Below, one piece after another: positions 1-11,738 of a DNA stretch of 64,000 nt. The notes below the pieces were generated by a model that was not told the DNA's origin, ran no database searches, and saw only the letters and a list, made by a program, of their open reading frames with translations. The stretch is from Agrostemma githago (taxonomy: Eukaryota > Streptophyta > Magnoliopsida > Caryophyllales > Caryophyllaceae). Within the stretch, counting starts at the first letter, position 1. Every line of letters starts with the position of its first letter. The stretch spans positions 64,411,612 through 64,475,611 of the forward strand of contig OY288253.1 of NCBI GenBank assembly GCA_958450325.1, given 5' to 3'. Both the position numbers and the translations under genes were made by a program.

Positions 1-1370
1 TGATCACTGGTCGACAATTAATGGTTCTCACCCCTTCAAGCTTGCCAGAAAATTGGAGCATAGTAGAAAAATTATGAAAAAATGGGCACGCGATAAACGC
101 GCAGATTGGAGTCGAAAATGGACCGACTTTGATGATTTACTTGATGATGACTTACAGCGTGTTTTTGCAGGTCATACAACCGAAACTGCTGATTATTTTT
201 CCCATCATCAGGAGCTTATTGATTTTTGCAATGCAACTTCTATCTATTGGAATCAAAGAGCTAAACTTAATTGGGACCCTTATGGGGACTCCCGTACCAA
301 ATTCTTTTTCAACAAAGTTAAAGGAAGAATGGGTAGAAAATTCATCACAAGCTTGAAACTTATGGATAACGATTGGACTTTTGATGCTACGGCTATCCGC
401 AATGCCTTGCAAGATCATTTCAAGAACAGCTACGACCAAAATCTTGTCCCTTCGGAGCACTCCGGGTCCCTCTATTCCGGACTACTAAACAACATTACTA
501 TGGTGCTAAATAAGGAGGACTCTAACAGACTCAATGCACCTTTTCGTCCTCAAGAAGTACGTGTTGCTGTTTTCAAGTTAGGATCACTTAAATTTTCTGG
601 CCCTGACGGAATCTCTGCTATTTTTTATCATCGATATTGGAATTTCATTAAGGAGGACGTTATTCTGGCAGCCTGTCATTATCTCAATACTGGCCATATT
701 CTTCGTGAATTCAACCGTACTTTCATAACACTTATTCCTAAAATAAATTTCCCCGAATGTGTTGAGTATTTCAGGCGGCTGATTAGTCTCTGCAATGTCT
801 TTATGAAGATTGTTACCAAATGCATATCCAACAGGGTTAAGAAGGTTATCAACTATCTGATCAGCCCCTATCAGAATGGCTTTGCTCCTGGAAGATCCTG
901 TAGCGACAATATCTTACTCGCTCATGAAATTCTTCACCATATTAATAAAAGAGGTTCTAGACAGGATAGAATGATAGCTTTTAAGATTGATATGAGCAAA
1001 GCTTTTGACAGAATTGACTGGAATTTTCTCCAAGCTACCCTTAGTATGATGAATTTCCCGGACAAGCTTCTTTGACTTATAATGAACTGTGTTCAGACAG
1101 TTTCCTATGAAGTTCTAGTGAACGGCTCTCCTTTGCCTCGCTTCCAACCTCATAGAGGGCTTCGACAAGGAGATCCACTATCTCCATATCTTTTCATCCT
1201 CTGTATGGAGGCTCTTTCTACAACACTTACAGCTGCTCAAGAATCTGGAACACTTCGAGGTATCAAGATCAGTCGTGACGCCCCTTATTAACCATCTCTT
1301 CTTTGCAGATGATGTCATTCTATTCACCCACAGCGACTCTAGATCACTTAACACTCTCACATCTCTTCTT
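1..1370 (+). pseudogene. LINE (L1-type) ORF2, reverse transcriptase part, 5' truncated by the window edge
   Basis: Non-LTR reverse transcriptase, which copies LINE RNA into DNA at a nicked target. The frame is already open at base 1, so the endonuclease part lies outside the window. Visible RT blocks in order: KFSGPDGIS, RLISLCNV, QNGFAPGRSCSDNILLAHE, FKIDMSKAFDRIDW, GLRQGDPLSPYLF and FFADDVILF (the catalytic ADD). It is broken by TGA at 1073-1075 (a Trp is expected there) and by a frameshift around 1280-1290, after which FFADD lies in another frame. It is then interrupted at 1370 by the Tat retrotransposon, and the rest of the LINE resumes at 16569. A dead element. Confidence 0.9.
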
Positions 1371-3898
1371 CGTGGACATGACATAGGTCCACCCCGACGC
1401 GGCCACGCGCGGGTTTGGGGAGGCGAATGAATCTCCATATGAGAATGGATCGAACTGAAATTTAAATCGAAGTTGGAGTCGCCACCGAACTTTTTGGGAG
1501 TTCGGGCCCGTTCAAACCCACTCTATGTCGTAGTGGGCCGTGTACAAAATACGGTCCAGTTCCGATGTCAGAGTTTATTGGGTTCGTCCCTTAGCATTTG
1601 ATACCGATACCGACTTGATCGGATATCGTGTATTGAATGACTCTCGTTGCCAATGGTTTCGGACATCCGGAAACCGAGGTTCTGAGTAAGGGGTGAGGGT
1701 ACGTGTTGGGAAGCCCACGAAGGACACCCAACCCCGCCCGCACATTAGCGGCCTCTACTAGGATATCGTTTGATTTTTTAATACGCGCGTTAGTTGAACG
1801 ATGAAAATGATATGCAAAGATTATTTTCCTAAGCATGTGAATAATTGAATGGGTTGCTAAGTCGTTTAATGCATGAGAATTAACGTCAAAGTTGTATTTT
1901 AGCATGCGAGGTTCGTTTTAGTATAATAAATCAATAGATGAAAAGAGTTGCTAAAAAGACGAACAAACGTGTTAGTATCGATCGAATAAATTGAATGAAA
2001 ATATGAATGCGATGAATAATGCAAAAAAATATGTCGAGATCTGAAAAATCGCTAAAAAGATGCTATTTTGTCCAAAAAACGATGTTCGAAGAAAAAAAAA
2101 AGAAAAAAAAGAGGACGTGTTCCAGCCTGCCGGGCGACTTGCCCGAGTAGGCGACCCGCCCGAGACGCGCGCGACTCGCCCGAGTAGGCGAACCGCCCGG
2201 GACGCGCGCGACTCGCGTCCCGGTCTGTTTTTCGAAATTGATTTTTTTTGAAAAAGCGATGATTTTATTAAATCGCGTACAAATATTGCACAATTTGCAC
2301 CCAATTTAATATTCTCGACGTTCGTCGTATTCGATATTCGATTATGAAATCGATATCGAATATTCGGAAAAGATGAAAAAAAAGTTTTAAGAAAAATCGT
2401 TTTGTAGAAAAAGCGATGTTTAAGAAAAAAAAATCGAGGAAAGTGAAGAAGAAAGGGCCGCGGGTCCAGGCTTCCGCGCGAGTCGTCTGGGAGTGGCGCA
2501 ACTCGCGTGGAGGTCTGTCCCGGTTCGGGTTTCTCGAGAAATTGTTAATTTCGATAGATCATGTATAAATATGAATTAATTTATACTCGATTTATGCTTT
2601 CGATATTTGTTGTATCCGATATTCGATTATGAAATCGATATCGAATACTCGGAACGATTTTTAGAAAAGGTTTTGTAAAATTGTTTTGAAAAGAAAAAAA
2701 AATTGAACGAAAAGAAAAAGAATGTTAGTTCTCTCCGCGTTTAAATCGTTGTATTTTGTAAAAAGTAACGATTTTGTAGCATCAACGAGATTAATGTAAT
2801 TCTTTTAATACGATATTCGACTAGAGAATCAGTATCGTATTTTTTAAGAATATTCGTTATATGAAAATAGTTTTTAGTAATATTGATATTAGAAATAAAA
2901 AAAAGATGCGAAGAAAGACCCGTAAAAAAAATGATGAAGACGACGACGCGCGACGAAAAAAAAACGAGAAGAAGGGGAGAAGAGAAGAGAAGTCGGGTTT
3001 GGTTACACCCTCAACCTACATGCTCTTATTAACTCGGATCGGGGCTCGTCAGAATGTGGCTAAGGCACGGTAGAGTCGGGTTAATGTTGGTGAGTTGGTG
3101 GTTCGGTTGTGAAGGGTGACGGGTTGAGGCCGGTTCCTTCGGTTTTGGACGTGGAATGTCGGGAATCGTATGTGTCGGTATATGAAACGGGTGTGTATAA
3201 TATTGGGTGGTGTAATTGTATATGATTGATCGTATGTGTTGTAGATTGTTGATGTCCCTTGATGTGCATGCAAAGGGTCCTATTTATAGGAAAAGAAGGT
3301 TGAGAAAGGTGTCTTGCTTGTACGACAAGAAACACCCATCGGGATAGGAAAATGTAAGAAGTTGAGAGGAACGAGAATTCCGTTACTTGGCAAAGAAGAA
3401 AGGGAGTCCCGGTTTGAGCAGAGGAGCTCGGCTGAAACAGGCCACTCGGCCGAGTGTCCTATGCTCGGTCAAATGCTCGATTCGGTTTTCGGATAAAATT
3501 CCTACTTGAGATCGAATTCTACCTTTAACGGAATTGTTTAATATTTGTGTAGCTGATTTTCTGTGGAGTTTGAGCTCGAGTCGGTCACGTGAGGTGACAC
3601 GGCTGACTTACGTGTCTCGAGAAAATATCTTTGACCGGGTTTGACTCGGTCGCTAAAAGACGGTTTTACCCCCGGTGTCGGATTCGAGCCAAATTAGTCT
3701 TATTTTACTCGAAACGACCCACTGGGCCTGAATTTGAGGTTGGTTTTGTGAAATTTGTACTCCGTAAAAAGCCCAAGCCAAATATCCATGATTTCGAGCC
3801 CATTTCAGAGTACGTTAAAGCATGTTTGCGTCCGATCATCATCGGGTGTTTGTCGGAAACTGCTATAGACACGTGGCGGTCAAATGTGGGTGTCTATA
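1371..3898 (-). repeat. 3' LTR of the Tat element
   Basis: Direct repeat of 14072-16568. On the plus strand it starts CGTGGACATG (the other copy has TGTGGACATG) and ends TGTCTATA (the other has TGTCTACA), so both terminal dinucleotides are mutated here. It is slightly longer than the 5' LTR because of an extra GC-rich segment near 2140-2200 (CGACTCGCCCGAGTAGGCGA-type repeats). Confidence 0.92.
3281..3288 (-). promoter_or_regulatory. TATA box in the 3' LTR
   Basis: The plus strand shows TATTTATA, which is TATAAATA on the minus strand, in the same direction as gag-pol. It lies in the 510-bp block that is identical between the two LTRs. In this LTR it would drive transcription out of the element into the LINE remnant. 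Confidence 0.55.
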
Positions 3899-3912
3899 GA
3901 GCTCCCACTCTG
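3899..3912 (-). other. Putative polypurine tract next to the 3' LTR
   Basis: On the minus strand the bases just before the 3' LTR read AGAGTGGGAGCTC, mostly purine, in the position where plus-strand DNA priming is expected. The final CTC interrupts the tract, so the call is by position. Confidence 0.4.
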
Positions 3913-4435
3913 ACTGAGGCTTGGACAGGGCGAAAATCAGAGTAGCTACCAGGCCAATCAAAGATTAAGACCTGGCAGACTTCCGATCGGGTCGTTTAAA
4001 GTCCATTAGACCTGCGTAAAGGGCCCGCCGGTCATAGACTAGAAATGTACCTGAGATGATGATAACTCCGTGGGGGATTGAACTCGTCGTATAAGACTTA
4101 AATGCGCCTATCTATGGGCCCATCTTGTTAAATGCCGCTGGGGAGTCACGTGAATTGCACGATCCTGTTTGAGACGTCCAGTACATATTTATGCAAAGTT
4201 GCAAAGTTTTGCATGTAACATTTGTAGGAAAAATGACTCGCGCTGGGAAATAAAAATTTTGAGAAAGGTTCTGAATTTTTGAGTTTGTAGAAGTATTTGA
4301 AAATTAGAGAATTTTTTAGTCTGAAAATGAATAGGAATGCTCGGGATGACTTAGCTAGGTCCCAGGATAAGGATTGTATGCTAAATACTCTAGGATTGGG
4401 AATCCTAAGGTGAGGAGGAGAATTTGGTTTTATGC
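3913..4435. other. Non-coding stretch between the 3' LTR and the antisense gene promoter
   Basis: No ORF of note on either strand. By position it is the upstream region of the plus-strand antisense gene and, on the other strand, part of the retrotransposon 3' untranslated region. Confidence 0.5.
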
Positions 4436-4443
4436 TATAAATA
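4436..4443 (+). promoter_or_regulatory. TATA box for the antisense gene inside the retrotransposon
   Basis: CTATAAATACC sits 110 bp before the ATG at 4546. It is followed by a CT/CA-rich leader without an ATG, as in a typical plant Pol II promoter and 5' UTR. It faces opposite to the LTR promoters. Confidence 0.55.
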
Positions 4444-4545
4444 CCCTCTTCTTGCTTCATAAATTCTCACAATTCCCATAATTCCCACTCTTCCTTAAAA
4501 AAAACAAACCCTGAGAAATTTATTCTTTCTTCTAGAAATCCAATT

Positions 4546-6276
4546 ATGGGAATCGACCGTTTAATTGGAATGTTGCAAGAGTGGTCCAAATACTTCAGAG
4601 ATGCAGATAAGGTCATCCTAAATCAGAATGGCGTTACCCAATTATTCGTGATCCGCCAGATGCAAGTAGATCGTCACTTCCTGGATGCTTGCCTGTCCTA
4701 TTGGGACGATACTTATCATGTTTTTAGTTTTCCTCGAGGCGAAATCTGTCCTATCCCTGAGAAAATTGCTGCTGTAGGAGGATGAAATCCCATACTTCGC
4801 CCTGCTATCCCTTTTTCGGTTCCTGACCCAAGGAGGAAGTTACGGGAATTTTTAGGGCTTTCTCACATGAAGGTATCCCGTATGCTGGAAGGAGATACCG
4901 TTTCTTTGATCGATTTAGTTGAAAAATTTATGAACCCAGATGACGTCCAAGTCAGGCCGGTCCACAGCCGTAGGGCCTTTACCTTTTGTATGCTCCATGT
5001 CTATGCCTTCGAAGGCCATATGGATTTATTACCTTGCATGGGCCATGTTAGACTTTTTACTGTGGCTGACCTGATGGAAACGGAGCACAGCTCGGCTTGG
5101 TTGATTACAAGAGAGATTATCCAAGATTTGGATAATCGCAAAAGGGATCCGTCAGTCCGGTTGACTGGAAGTACCCGTCTTTTACAGGTAGGCCGGTTTT
5201 TTTGATTTTTTTCCGGTTTTTCCAATTTTCCGGTTTCTGCGGTTTTTTTCGATTCTCCCGGTTTCTGCGGTTTTCTCGGTTTTCGCGTTTTTCACGTTTT
5301 TTTTAACGTGATTTTGACACTTTTTTCGCGATTTTGATTTTTGCGGGTTTTTCAGCTGTGGCTGTTCGAGAGGCTATCGATCTTGGATCCTCCCCTAGAC
5401 GTGAGCCGGTATCAACCCAAACAAGTGATGATGAGGAGACGGACCATTGCCTTTTCTCGCTTCAATACCCAAAAATACTGGGATGAGGTGCTATCCTTCC
5501 ATGAAGGCCCATGGATCCGCTGGACCGTCCCATGGTGGCCCATTTATGTTCGGACCGGCTTAGAGTCCCGAGATAGGGCTCGATATCAGGTAATCCTATC
5601 TTTTAGACAGACAATTCACCTCTTTCCCGATCGCATACTTAGGCAATATGGTCGGGCGCAAAGAATCCCAGAAATCGAGGCAGTCGTGAGTGAATCTACT
5701 CAGCTGACGAATGTAATGTGTGACACCTGGATGCAAAGGTGGTATACACGAGCTACTTGGCCCGTTCCTAAAAATCCTCATTCAATCTGGGTATCTGACT
5801 CTTATGTGAGATGGACAAGAGCTGATTCAGCTAAAACCCGAGCTACTTTGAAGACTGACGAGGCTTTCGACCTGTTGCGTCGGGAACATGTTAAAGATAA
5901 TAGAAACTTCTTTGATGAAGATGCTACTCCGACAGGTCAAAAAGGGAAATCTAGGACTCAGACTGAAGGGTCCAGTACTAAGGGTGCACGGGGGAAAGTG
6001 AGCCCCCAGACGGATTTAGAAAGGAGACTAGGGCCAAAGCTGGCGGTTAAGGACCGATTTGGTCCTCGAGACAGACTTCCCGAACCCGTACGGGCTCGGC
6101 TTGGACCGGTGCAAGCGGCAGAAGACCCAAAATCGAAGAAGCGGGTTCGAGCAAAAGAAGTTCCTCTTGTGATTAGGGAACATTTGCCCCTGCCCCGTCG
6201 GCCTCGGGCTCCGTGTGACCCGAAAGATAAGGGGAAAGGAAAAATGTACGAGTACTCTCCTAAATTTATTATTTAA
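4546..6276 (+). pseudogene. Additional antisense ORF of the Tat element, plant mobile domain / DUF7745-like, two exons, one nonsense codon
   Basis: Exon 1 is 4546-5187 and exon 2 is 5356-6276, about 520 codons, joined in phase across a 168-bp intron. Exon 1 has the motif YWDDTYHVFSFPRGEICP, a W-D-x-x-Y-H-x-F-x-F pattern familiar from plant mobile domain and DUF7745-type proteins. Exon 2 opens with LWLFERLSIL, then WIRWTVPWWP and LRQYGRAQRIP, typical of the same group, and ends in a basic, charged tail. The only break is TGA at 4783-4785, where a Trp would be expected. Tat elements are known to carry extra ORFs, often antisense between pol and the 3' LTR; their function is unknown. The gene converges on integrase. 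Confidence 0.72.
5188..5355 (+). other. Intron of the antisense gene
   Basis: Donor ACAG|GTAGGC and acceptor TTTTTCAG|CTG. The sequence is T-rich with repeated CGGTTTTT and CGGTTTCTGCGG units and no branch-point consensus that stands out. Length 168 bp, phase 0. Reading through it would also be in frame, but the repeat-rich filler and clean splice sites favour splicing. Confidence 0.7.
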
Positions 6277-6640
6277 GTATTACTACTATTTTTGTGGTGT
6301 GATTTTGTTTTTTTTTTTGTGGTGTATTTCGAAATTCTCGAGTTTATCGGCTTTTCTTATATAATAAAAAGACATATTAGTGAATACCGTTCCCGTCTTT
6401 TCGTTATTGCAGTGGTTGTACCCTTTTGAGGGGTTGCCTACGTATCCAAAATTAATGGAATCAAACCTTCCGTAGTTCAGAAGTTTTTTTTGCAATTTTT
6501 CGAAATACATCAAGATTATTAATTCGAGATGTGCAACGGTAGGATAAGTAATCCAAACTTATTGACTTGCTTAAAATTTTTGAAAATTTTATAAAAAGAA
6601 AAATTTTTATAAATTTTTGCAAATGACATTGAGATAGGGC
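6277..6640. other. Spacer between the convergent antisense gene and integrase
   Basis: AT-rich, T-run-containing sequence with no coding signal. Both genes end here, so it probably holds overlapping 3' UTRs of the two transcripts. Confidence 0.5.
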
Positions 6641-7948
6641 TTATGGGTAGTAACGCTTCAGTTGGTCCAAGTTTGTTGGGTTAACGAACTCGTTTCCGTC
6701 CAAGTCTGTTAGCATTACTGCTCCTCCCGAAAGGATTTTCTTCACTAAATACGGCCCAGCCCAATTGGGTTTGAATTTTCCTCTTGGGTCAACTGGTAGT
6801 AAAGCTCGAACAGATTTTAGGACTAGATCGCCCTCTTTGATATTCCTGGGCCTAACCCTCTTGTTAAAAGCCCATTGGATCCTTTTCTGATATATCTGAA
6901 TATTATTTAGAGCCCGAGATCGTCGTTCGTCTAAGAGGACTAGTGAGTCATATCGGGCTTGGACCCAATCTGCTTCAGGTACCTGACTCTCGAGCAGAAT
7001 CCTAAGGGATGGCACTTCTAGCTCGACTGGCTGGACTGCTTCCATTCCATATGTCAGATAGTACGGAGTTGCTCCGGTTGCAGTTCGAATTGATGTCCGA
7101 TATCCCCATAAGGCGAAGGGTATCTTGTCGGGCCAGTCCCGGTAATTCTTAGCCATCTTTTTAAGTATGGTGACAATTGTCTTATTGGCTGCCTCCACCG
7201 CTCCATTTGTTTGGGGACGGTAAGGCGACGATGTATGCCTTTGGATCTTGTACTTTTCCAGCAAAGTGGCAGTTTCAGCTTGAAAATGGGTCCCGTGATC
7301 GCTGATGAACTCGTGCGGAATCCCGTATCGACATATAATTTTGTTTTGGATGAACTTAGCCACATGTTTGGCATTCAAGATCCGGTATGACTCGGCTTCG
7401 ACCCATTTAGTGAAATAGTCGATAGCCACTAGGATGAAGCAGTGACCTCCTGTCCCGGAAGGGTTCACTTTCCCGATTATATCAATTCCCCATGTTGAGA
7501 ATGGCCATGGTGATGTCATTGTATATAATAGGGATGAAGACATATGCTGTACATTGGCGAAAATCTGACAGTTATGGCAGTGTTTGACATATAACTGACA
7601 GTCAGTTTCCATGCTATTCCAATAATAGCCGAGTCTCGTGATTTTTCGGGCCAACATATGGGCGTTTATATGCGGACCATTTTCACCATCATGTACTTCA
7701 GCCATGACTCTTTCGGCTCGCGCTTTGTCAATGCGTAGGAGTAGAGCCCCCTGTGCTGTCTTCTTATATAACTGTCCATCGTCTGTGCGGATGAACTGGG
7801 TTGCCCATCTTCGTAGAGCTTTCTTGGCCCGGTTTTCAGCTCCCGGAGGATATTCCCCTGACGTTAAGTAGGTTAGAATAGCCTGATACCAAGGTTCTGG
7901 ATCAGTTATCTCAATATCTTGGATAGCGTGGATGTACGCTGGCTCGGA
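6641..7948 (-). pseudogene. Tat element integrase
   Basis: Integrase joins the cDNA copy to host DNA. The long open stretch starts at 7705, but the same frame stays open upstream to the TGA at 7949-7951. It shows an HHCC zinc-binding region (histidines in EVHDG and HINAH, then CQLYVKHCHNC), a core with WGIDIIG (first Asp), ISDHGTHF (second Asp; usually SDNGTQF) and GAVEAANK (Glu), and a C-terminal GPY/F-type module FKPNWAGPYLV. The terminus LKRYYP is complete. No break lies inside the core, so this is the best preserved part of pol. Confidence 0.9.
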
Positions 7949-9019
7949 TCATCTTTCGACGCAAATGGGCATGCTGGTTAGATGTGCTGGGATATTCAGT
8001 AAAGATGCTAATTTTGAGAGAGCATCCGCAAACTGGTTTTCTTCCCGAGGCAGATAGATGTACTCTACTTTTTGGAATTGTTTTTCGAGAACCCTTACGC
8101 GTGCTTGATAAGCCACGAGATTTGCGTTCCGATTCTTTCATTTTTGTAGGGCTTGATTTATGACTGAAGATGAGTCACCGTGGACCCGGAGGTTTATTAC
8201 TCCTAAATCAGCGGCGGCTTACAGCCCGTGAATGCATGCTTCATATTCGGCTGCGTTGTTAGTCACGTCAAAATCTAGCTTGATAGATAACGGGGTGTGT
8301 TCCCCTTGTGGCGAGATTAACAAAATTCCGACACCAAATCCTCGAAAATTGGACGCCCCATCAAAATATAAATCCCATGTTTCGGTGTCAGTATGGAATA
8401 TATCTTCATCTGGGAAGGCCCAAGTATCGGTGTGTTCTTCCTCGGATACCAGACTATCGGCGAGGAATTCCGCGACTACCCGGCCTTTGATGGCTTTTAA
8501 AGGTACGAACTTGAGGTCGAACTCAGCTAGCATTAAAATCCATCTGGATTTGCGGCCGTTGAGGATGGGCTTCTCGAATAGGTACTTGATTGGATCCATT
8601 TTGGATAGCACATGTACCTCGTGACTAAGCATGTAGTGTCGGAGCTTTTTAGTGGCGCATACTAAAGCTAGGCACGTCTTCTCGAGCATTGTATACTTGC
8701 ATTCGTATTCCAAGAACTTTTTACTGATGTAGTAAATAGCCCGTTCTTCGGAATCGACCGTCTGGGCTAGCATGGCGCCCATGGCCGTCTCGGTCGTTGT
8801 TAGGTATAGCGACAAAGGCAAACCATGCTGGGGTGGCATTAACACCGGTGGAGAGGATAGAATCTCCTTGATCTTATCGAAAGCCATTTGACATTTGTCG
8901 TCCCATAGTGTTCGTTCTCCTATCTTCAGTTTCTTGAAAATGGGCTCACATACCATGGTTAGCTTTGAAATAAATCGGCTGATATATTGGACCTTCCCGA
9001 GAGACCCCCTTATCTCCTT
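7949..9019 (-). pseudogene. Tat element RNase H plus second, archaeal-type RNase H
   Basis: The first RNase H domain follows RT directly (8956 downward: YLTTTETAMGAML, YYISKKF, YTMLEKTCLALV). A second one begins with WDLYFDGASN (Asp), then NNAAEYEAC (Glu), VHGDSSSVINQ (Asp) and NQFADALSKL (Asp), which gives the D-E-D-D set of an archaeal-type RNase H. This tandem arrangement is known for plant Tat elements. In-frame stops: TAA 8219-8221 and TGA 8138-8140, with TGA 7949-7951 at the boundary to integrase. All three lie in or after the second RNase H. Confidence 0.88.
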
Positions 9020-10688
9020 TTAGGTCTTAGGCGGTTGCATCTCGGTAATGGCTTTGATCTTTGTTGGGTCAACTTCGATGCCACGCTGGCTGACAATGTG
9101 GCCCAGTAGCTTGCCCGATGTTACCCCGAAACTGCATTTTTGAGGGTTTAACCTCATATTGTACTTGCGTAGTCGGGTGAAGAACTTTCTTAGGGCCGCA
9201 ATATGTCCGTTTCGGTCCTTGGATTTGACGATCATGTCGTCCATGTAGACCTCCACTTCCTTATGCATCATGTCATGCAATAAAGTGGTGGCGGTCCGTT
9301 GATAAGTGGCACCGGCGTTGATAAGCCCAAATGGCATCACGGTATAGCAGTAAGTCCCCCAAGGTGAGATGAAGGTGGTCTTACTCATGTCTTCTTCCGC
9401 CATTTTGATCTGGTTGTATCCGGCATACCCGTCCATGAATGATAGAAGGGCATGGTTGGCCGTGTTATCCACCAGTATATCGATGTGTGGCAACGGAAAA
9501 TCGTCTTTTGGACTGGCCTTGTTAAGGTCTCGAAAGTCTACACATACTCGGACTTTGCCATCTTTTTTTGGGTACTGGTACTATGTTTGCAACCTAGTCT
9601 GGATATTCAGACACTTGGATAAAGCCCGCTTTGAATTGTTTATCGACTTCTTCCTTGACTTTGAGAGACCATTCGGGCCTCATTCTTCGAAGTTTCTATT
9701 TTACCGGCTTATACCCGTCTTTGATGGGTATTAGGTGTTCAGCTATTTCCCGGTCTATTCCCGGCATGTCCTTGTAAGACCATGCAAAGACGTCTTTGAA
9801 TTCCTGGGGGAGATCCGTGAATTGTTGTTTCTCCTCGGGATCTAAAGATAGGCCCAACTTAAGCATCTGAGGTTCTAAAGGGGTTCCTACGTTGATGGAA
9901 TCGGTTTCTTCGATTACCGGATTTCGGGACTCCCTTTGTTCAAGTTGCTCGATTAGATGCGGAGGCAGCGGCACCTGTTCGTCGGGTTTCTCAATGTCAT
10001 TGCAAATAAGATTTTTGAAAATATTTTGAAAATAAGACAAGTCGTAAGCAGAACGGTTATCGTTATTATTGATAGTGAATTTTGAAAATAGCTCGAAGAG
10101 AGCTGCCATCTGATCGTTGGTCAGTGGCAGGATAGGGAGAGCCCTCGGGACAGACTCCGGGGCTCCCGATGGTGTGGCTAAAGAAGGGAGAGGGGTTACA
10201 GACTCGATCCTAGTACTGGACCCTCTAGACTTCGACTCAGACTCCGACTCTGACTCTGACTCGGACTCGGACTCGGATTCGGCACCATGCATATCTCCTT
10301 CACCAGTAGTTAGCTTGTAGACTCGACCCTGACTGTCGGTCCACTTAGTTGTCTTCCTCCAAGCTCTCTTCCCGGTGTTGGCACCAAATTCAGAGATCAG
10401 CTTAGTTGGATCGAACCTGCTGCTGCGGAGAATCAAGCTGACTAACTCTTGTTTAGGGGTCGGGACGACCTTGTCTGCCCCGAATAGGAGTCCTAGGATG
10501 GGCTCAGTATTGCTTGTGCCCTCTTTTGATTCGGCCTGGATAAGGGCAAAGATATCATCCGGGATGAAATTGCATTCCCGAGCCAGTTTAGTCTCGGGAT
10601 ATGAGATGGTGGGCTGATAGAGGCCCACCTGAACAGCTCCAAACACTGGAGTGACGAACGTGACTGCCTCTGTTTCGTTCATATGTCA
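9020..10688 (-). pseudogene. Tat element protease-RT linker and reverse transcriptase
   Basis: The 10682-9696 part is a linker with an acidic Ser-Glu repeat tract and ends in the RT start (EFKDVFAWSYKDMPGI, a standard plant gypsy block). RT continues with KVRVCVDFRDLNKAS, LSFMDGYAGYNQ and the catalytic VYMDDMIVKS. Lesions: TGA at 10686-10688 (same frame as the protease), TAG 9696-9698, TAG 9594-9596 where Trp is expected, one extra base in the T7 run at 9563-9569, and TAA at 9020-9022. Reverse transcriptase cannot be made from this copy. Confidence 0.88.
10234..10282 (-). repeat. Serine-glutamate dipeptide tract (6-bp microsatellite in coding sequence)
   Basis: The plus strand shows about eight GACTCN units, read on the minus strand as alternating Glu and Ser. 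It lies in the linker between protease and RT, a region without known catalytic residues, where length change is tolerated. Confidence 0.75.
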
Positions 10689-11738
10689 TGGCGTCATAGT
10701 GTAACCCAGACCGAGGCGAGATGGCTCATCGTTCAGGACCTCGATAATCTTCCCAGCTGGAAGATAGGGCCTTGATGTAATTCCTGGTAGGTAACCCAGA
10801 TTCTGTAGCATCGTATCAATGCTAGTGGTGAAATAGGGTCGGAAAAGGTATTCTTCTTCGATCATTCCCACAAAGTTGAAACCTCGCGGGTCGGTTGAGC
10901 ATGTCGTGTTACAGCTTGACACGGTTATGGGAGTAGCTTCGAGAGTGACGATCCCATCTTGTAAAGGTAGCTTGACTTTCCTGTGAAGGGTGGAAGACAC
11001 GGCTTTGACCGCGTGAATCCATGGCCTTTCAAGTAGCGGATTGAAAAATGAAGTGACATCGATCACTTGAAATTCTAATTCCTTCTCGATCGGGCCCGTT
11101 ATGATTGTTAGCTTAACGGCCCCAGCAACTGATTTTGGGCTCCCATCAAAAGCCTGGATAGTTTGTGCATTCGGAAGGTAGTCGGCCTCGGTAATGCCGA
11201 GGGCTTTAGCTGTCCTCAAAGGAAGGACGTTTACTGCGGACCCGTCATTAATCAGGGTCATTGGGAGATATTTATTTCGGCAGATCACCGTGATATATAG
11301 GGCCAAGTTATGGGTGGTCCCAAACGGTGGAAGATCGGATTCGGAGAAAGTGATAAGTGGGCCTTCTCCTTTAGACTTGCCCTTGAGGTGTGGCAAGATC
11401 GTGGCTACCATTTCGGTGGGGGTAACCGACGAGTCAACCTTGATTTCAACGAGAGCCCTAGTAAGTGCTGCCCGATGCTCCTGAGAACTAACCAAAAGCT
11501 GCCATATAGTAATATCAGTTCGGACCCTCTTTAGTTGTCTGACTAGGGTCGTGTCAGCGTTTGGCTCTTCGGGAGTGAGTTCCGTCCTGGAAAGTTCAGT
11601 GACGGTTTCCGGAGTGGCGAGACCGGCCGTGATGGTGTGTGCGCCGGCCAGAGCTCTGGCTTTAGCTTTCCGGATTTCTTCGATGGTGACGGGGACAGCT
11701 TCCTCCTTGGCCAGATAAACATCATCTTCATCGTCGTT
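10689..11738 (-). pseudogene. Tat element aspartic protease region
   Basis: Retropepsin that cleaves the Gag-Pol polyprotein. It is in frame with the gag ending at 11739. It contains the Tat-typical block WQLLVSSQEHRAAL, then the active-site region LINDGSAVNVLP and further FNPLLERPWIHAV. Plant Tat elements usually have D-N-G-S at the active site. Here the order is N-D-G-S, so the catalytic Asp position may be lost. The frame ends at TGA 10686-10688, probably from a CGA codon. Confidence 0.82.

Noticed and set aside
3049..3945. LTR ORFs (3049-3335, 3631-3945 and their partners at 15686-16005 and 16301-16849)
   Set aside because: They repeat in both LTRs and straddle promoter and LTR end; the pol order shows this is untranslated LTR.
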